Notes under the pieces: generated by a model
Database searches by the model: none
The model's input: only the letters and a program-made list of their open reading frames with translations
Told to the model about the DNA's origin: nothing
Assembly (NCBI GenBank): GCA_934292955.1
Contig: CAKQXZ010000059.1
Coordinates: forward strand, 1 to 12,748
Reading direction: 5' to 3'
DNA length: 12,748 bases
Source of the DNA: an uncultured Clostridia bacterium
GTDB taxonomy: Bacteria; Bacillota_A; Clostridia; Christensenellales; Borkfalkiaceae
Program-made: the position numbers and the translations under genes
Part shown: positions 12,545 to 12,748 of the stretch, one piece after another
How the letters are laid out: each line of letters opens with the position of its first letter
Position numbering within the stretch: the stretch's first letter is position 1

Positions 12545-12748
12545 TCAAGCGATACAGGCGATGATGACGGACGGAGAACAACTGAAAACGTTTTATCGTT
12601 TCGTTGCGAACAATCCGCATATTGCATTGCACGACGCCTGTCAGATCGTTATCGAGCGACCGAACGCGAGCGTATGCTTTTCTTTTGAAGAGTGGAACGC
12701 GCAGGGGCGAAGAGTTACAAAAGGCAGAAAAGGTATTCCGTATTACGA
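12516..12748 (+). CDS. N-terminus of a large ICE protein (ArdC/LtrC-like), cut by window end
   Basis: An ATG at 12516 opens a frame that continues to the last base, 77 full codons. The ribosome site AAGGGAGG ends 3-4 nt before it. The start overlaps the previous gene by 29 nt. The visible residues include NRNQAIQAMM (8-17), KTFYRF (24-29), LHDACQIV (38-45), CFSFEEWN (54-61) and GRRVTKGRKGIPYY (64-77). From memory, this pattern opens large multidomain proteins of Clostridia conjugative elements, which combine an ArdC-like single-strand DNA-binding start with helicase or methylase parts. The downstream domains are outside the window, so function is tentative; that this is real coding sequence is much more certain. 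Confidence 0.7.
   Translation, partial: MGNGRLVNRNQAIQAMMTDGEQLKTFYRFVANNPHIALHDACQIVIERPNASVCFSFEEWNAQGRRVTKGRKGIPYY

Noticed and set aside
1..12748. CRISPR array, tRNA, rRNA or insertion sequence
   Set aside because: No regularly spaced direct repeats, no tRNA/rRNA-like sequence and no transposase were seen on either strand.

Overview
The window looks like a junction between a chromosomal sugar-catabolism operon (1-9987) and accessory DNA resembling the regulatory end of an integrative conjugative element (ICE), roughly 10026 or 11000 to the right end. Everything I can support as a gene is on the + strand. Strong AGGAGG-type ribosome binding sites, ATGA start/stop overlaps, moderate GC, Clostridia-like protein families (small UxuA, SDR-type mannonate oxidoreductase, small PMI, WYL regulator) and Firmicutes-type ICE proteins suggest an uncultured gut-type member of the Clostridia (Bacillota). 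This taxonomic placement is inference.

Region 1 (1-9987) is a tightly packed catabolic cluster. It starts with the C-terminal part of a GH36 alpha-galactosidase/alpha-N-acetylgalactosaminidase. Next come a TIM-barrel sugar isomerase/epimerase, a NagB-like amino-sugar-phosphate deaminase and a NagA-like deacetylase; these three are translationally coupled. The late steps of hexuronate breakdown follow: UxuA (mannonate dehydratase, giving KDG), an SDR that probably makes mannonate from fructuronate, KDPG aldolase (Eda) and KDG kinase (KdgK). After them is a 623-residue single-frame fusion of type I phosphomannose isomerase with a ROK-family sugar kinase. A WYL-domain regulator closes the cluster and is followed by an intrinsic terminator. 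Together the genes would turn galactosides, N-acetyl-amino sugars, uronic acids, mannose-6-P and free hexose into fructose-6-P, glucose-6-P, pyruvate and glyceraldehyde-3-P. No uronate isomerase and no transporter is in view.

Region 2 (10026-10977) holds a LexA-type repressor. It has a well-formed sigma-A promoter (TTGCGG, 17 nt, TATAAT), a LexA-box-like palindrome just after the -10, and a separate 8-bp inverted repeat just before the -35. A 67-residue zinc-ribbon protein follows in the same transcription unit.

Region 3 (10978-12748) begins with a gene-free stretch of about 280 nt. It contains a possible H-type pseudoknot followed by a long terminator hairpin, a plausible regulatory leader or small RNA. 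Downstream are a sigma-70 region-4-like protein, two overlapping small HTH proteins, and the first 77 residues of what looks like a large ICE protein. This part is visibly more A/T-rich than the operon. No integrase, relaxase or attachment site is visible, so the ICE call rests on gene content alone.
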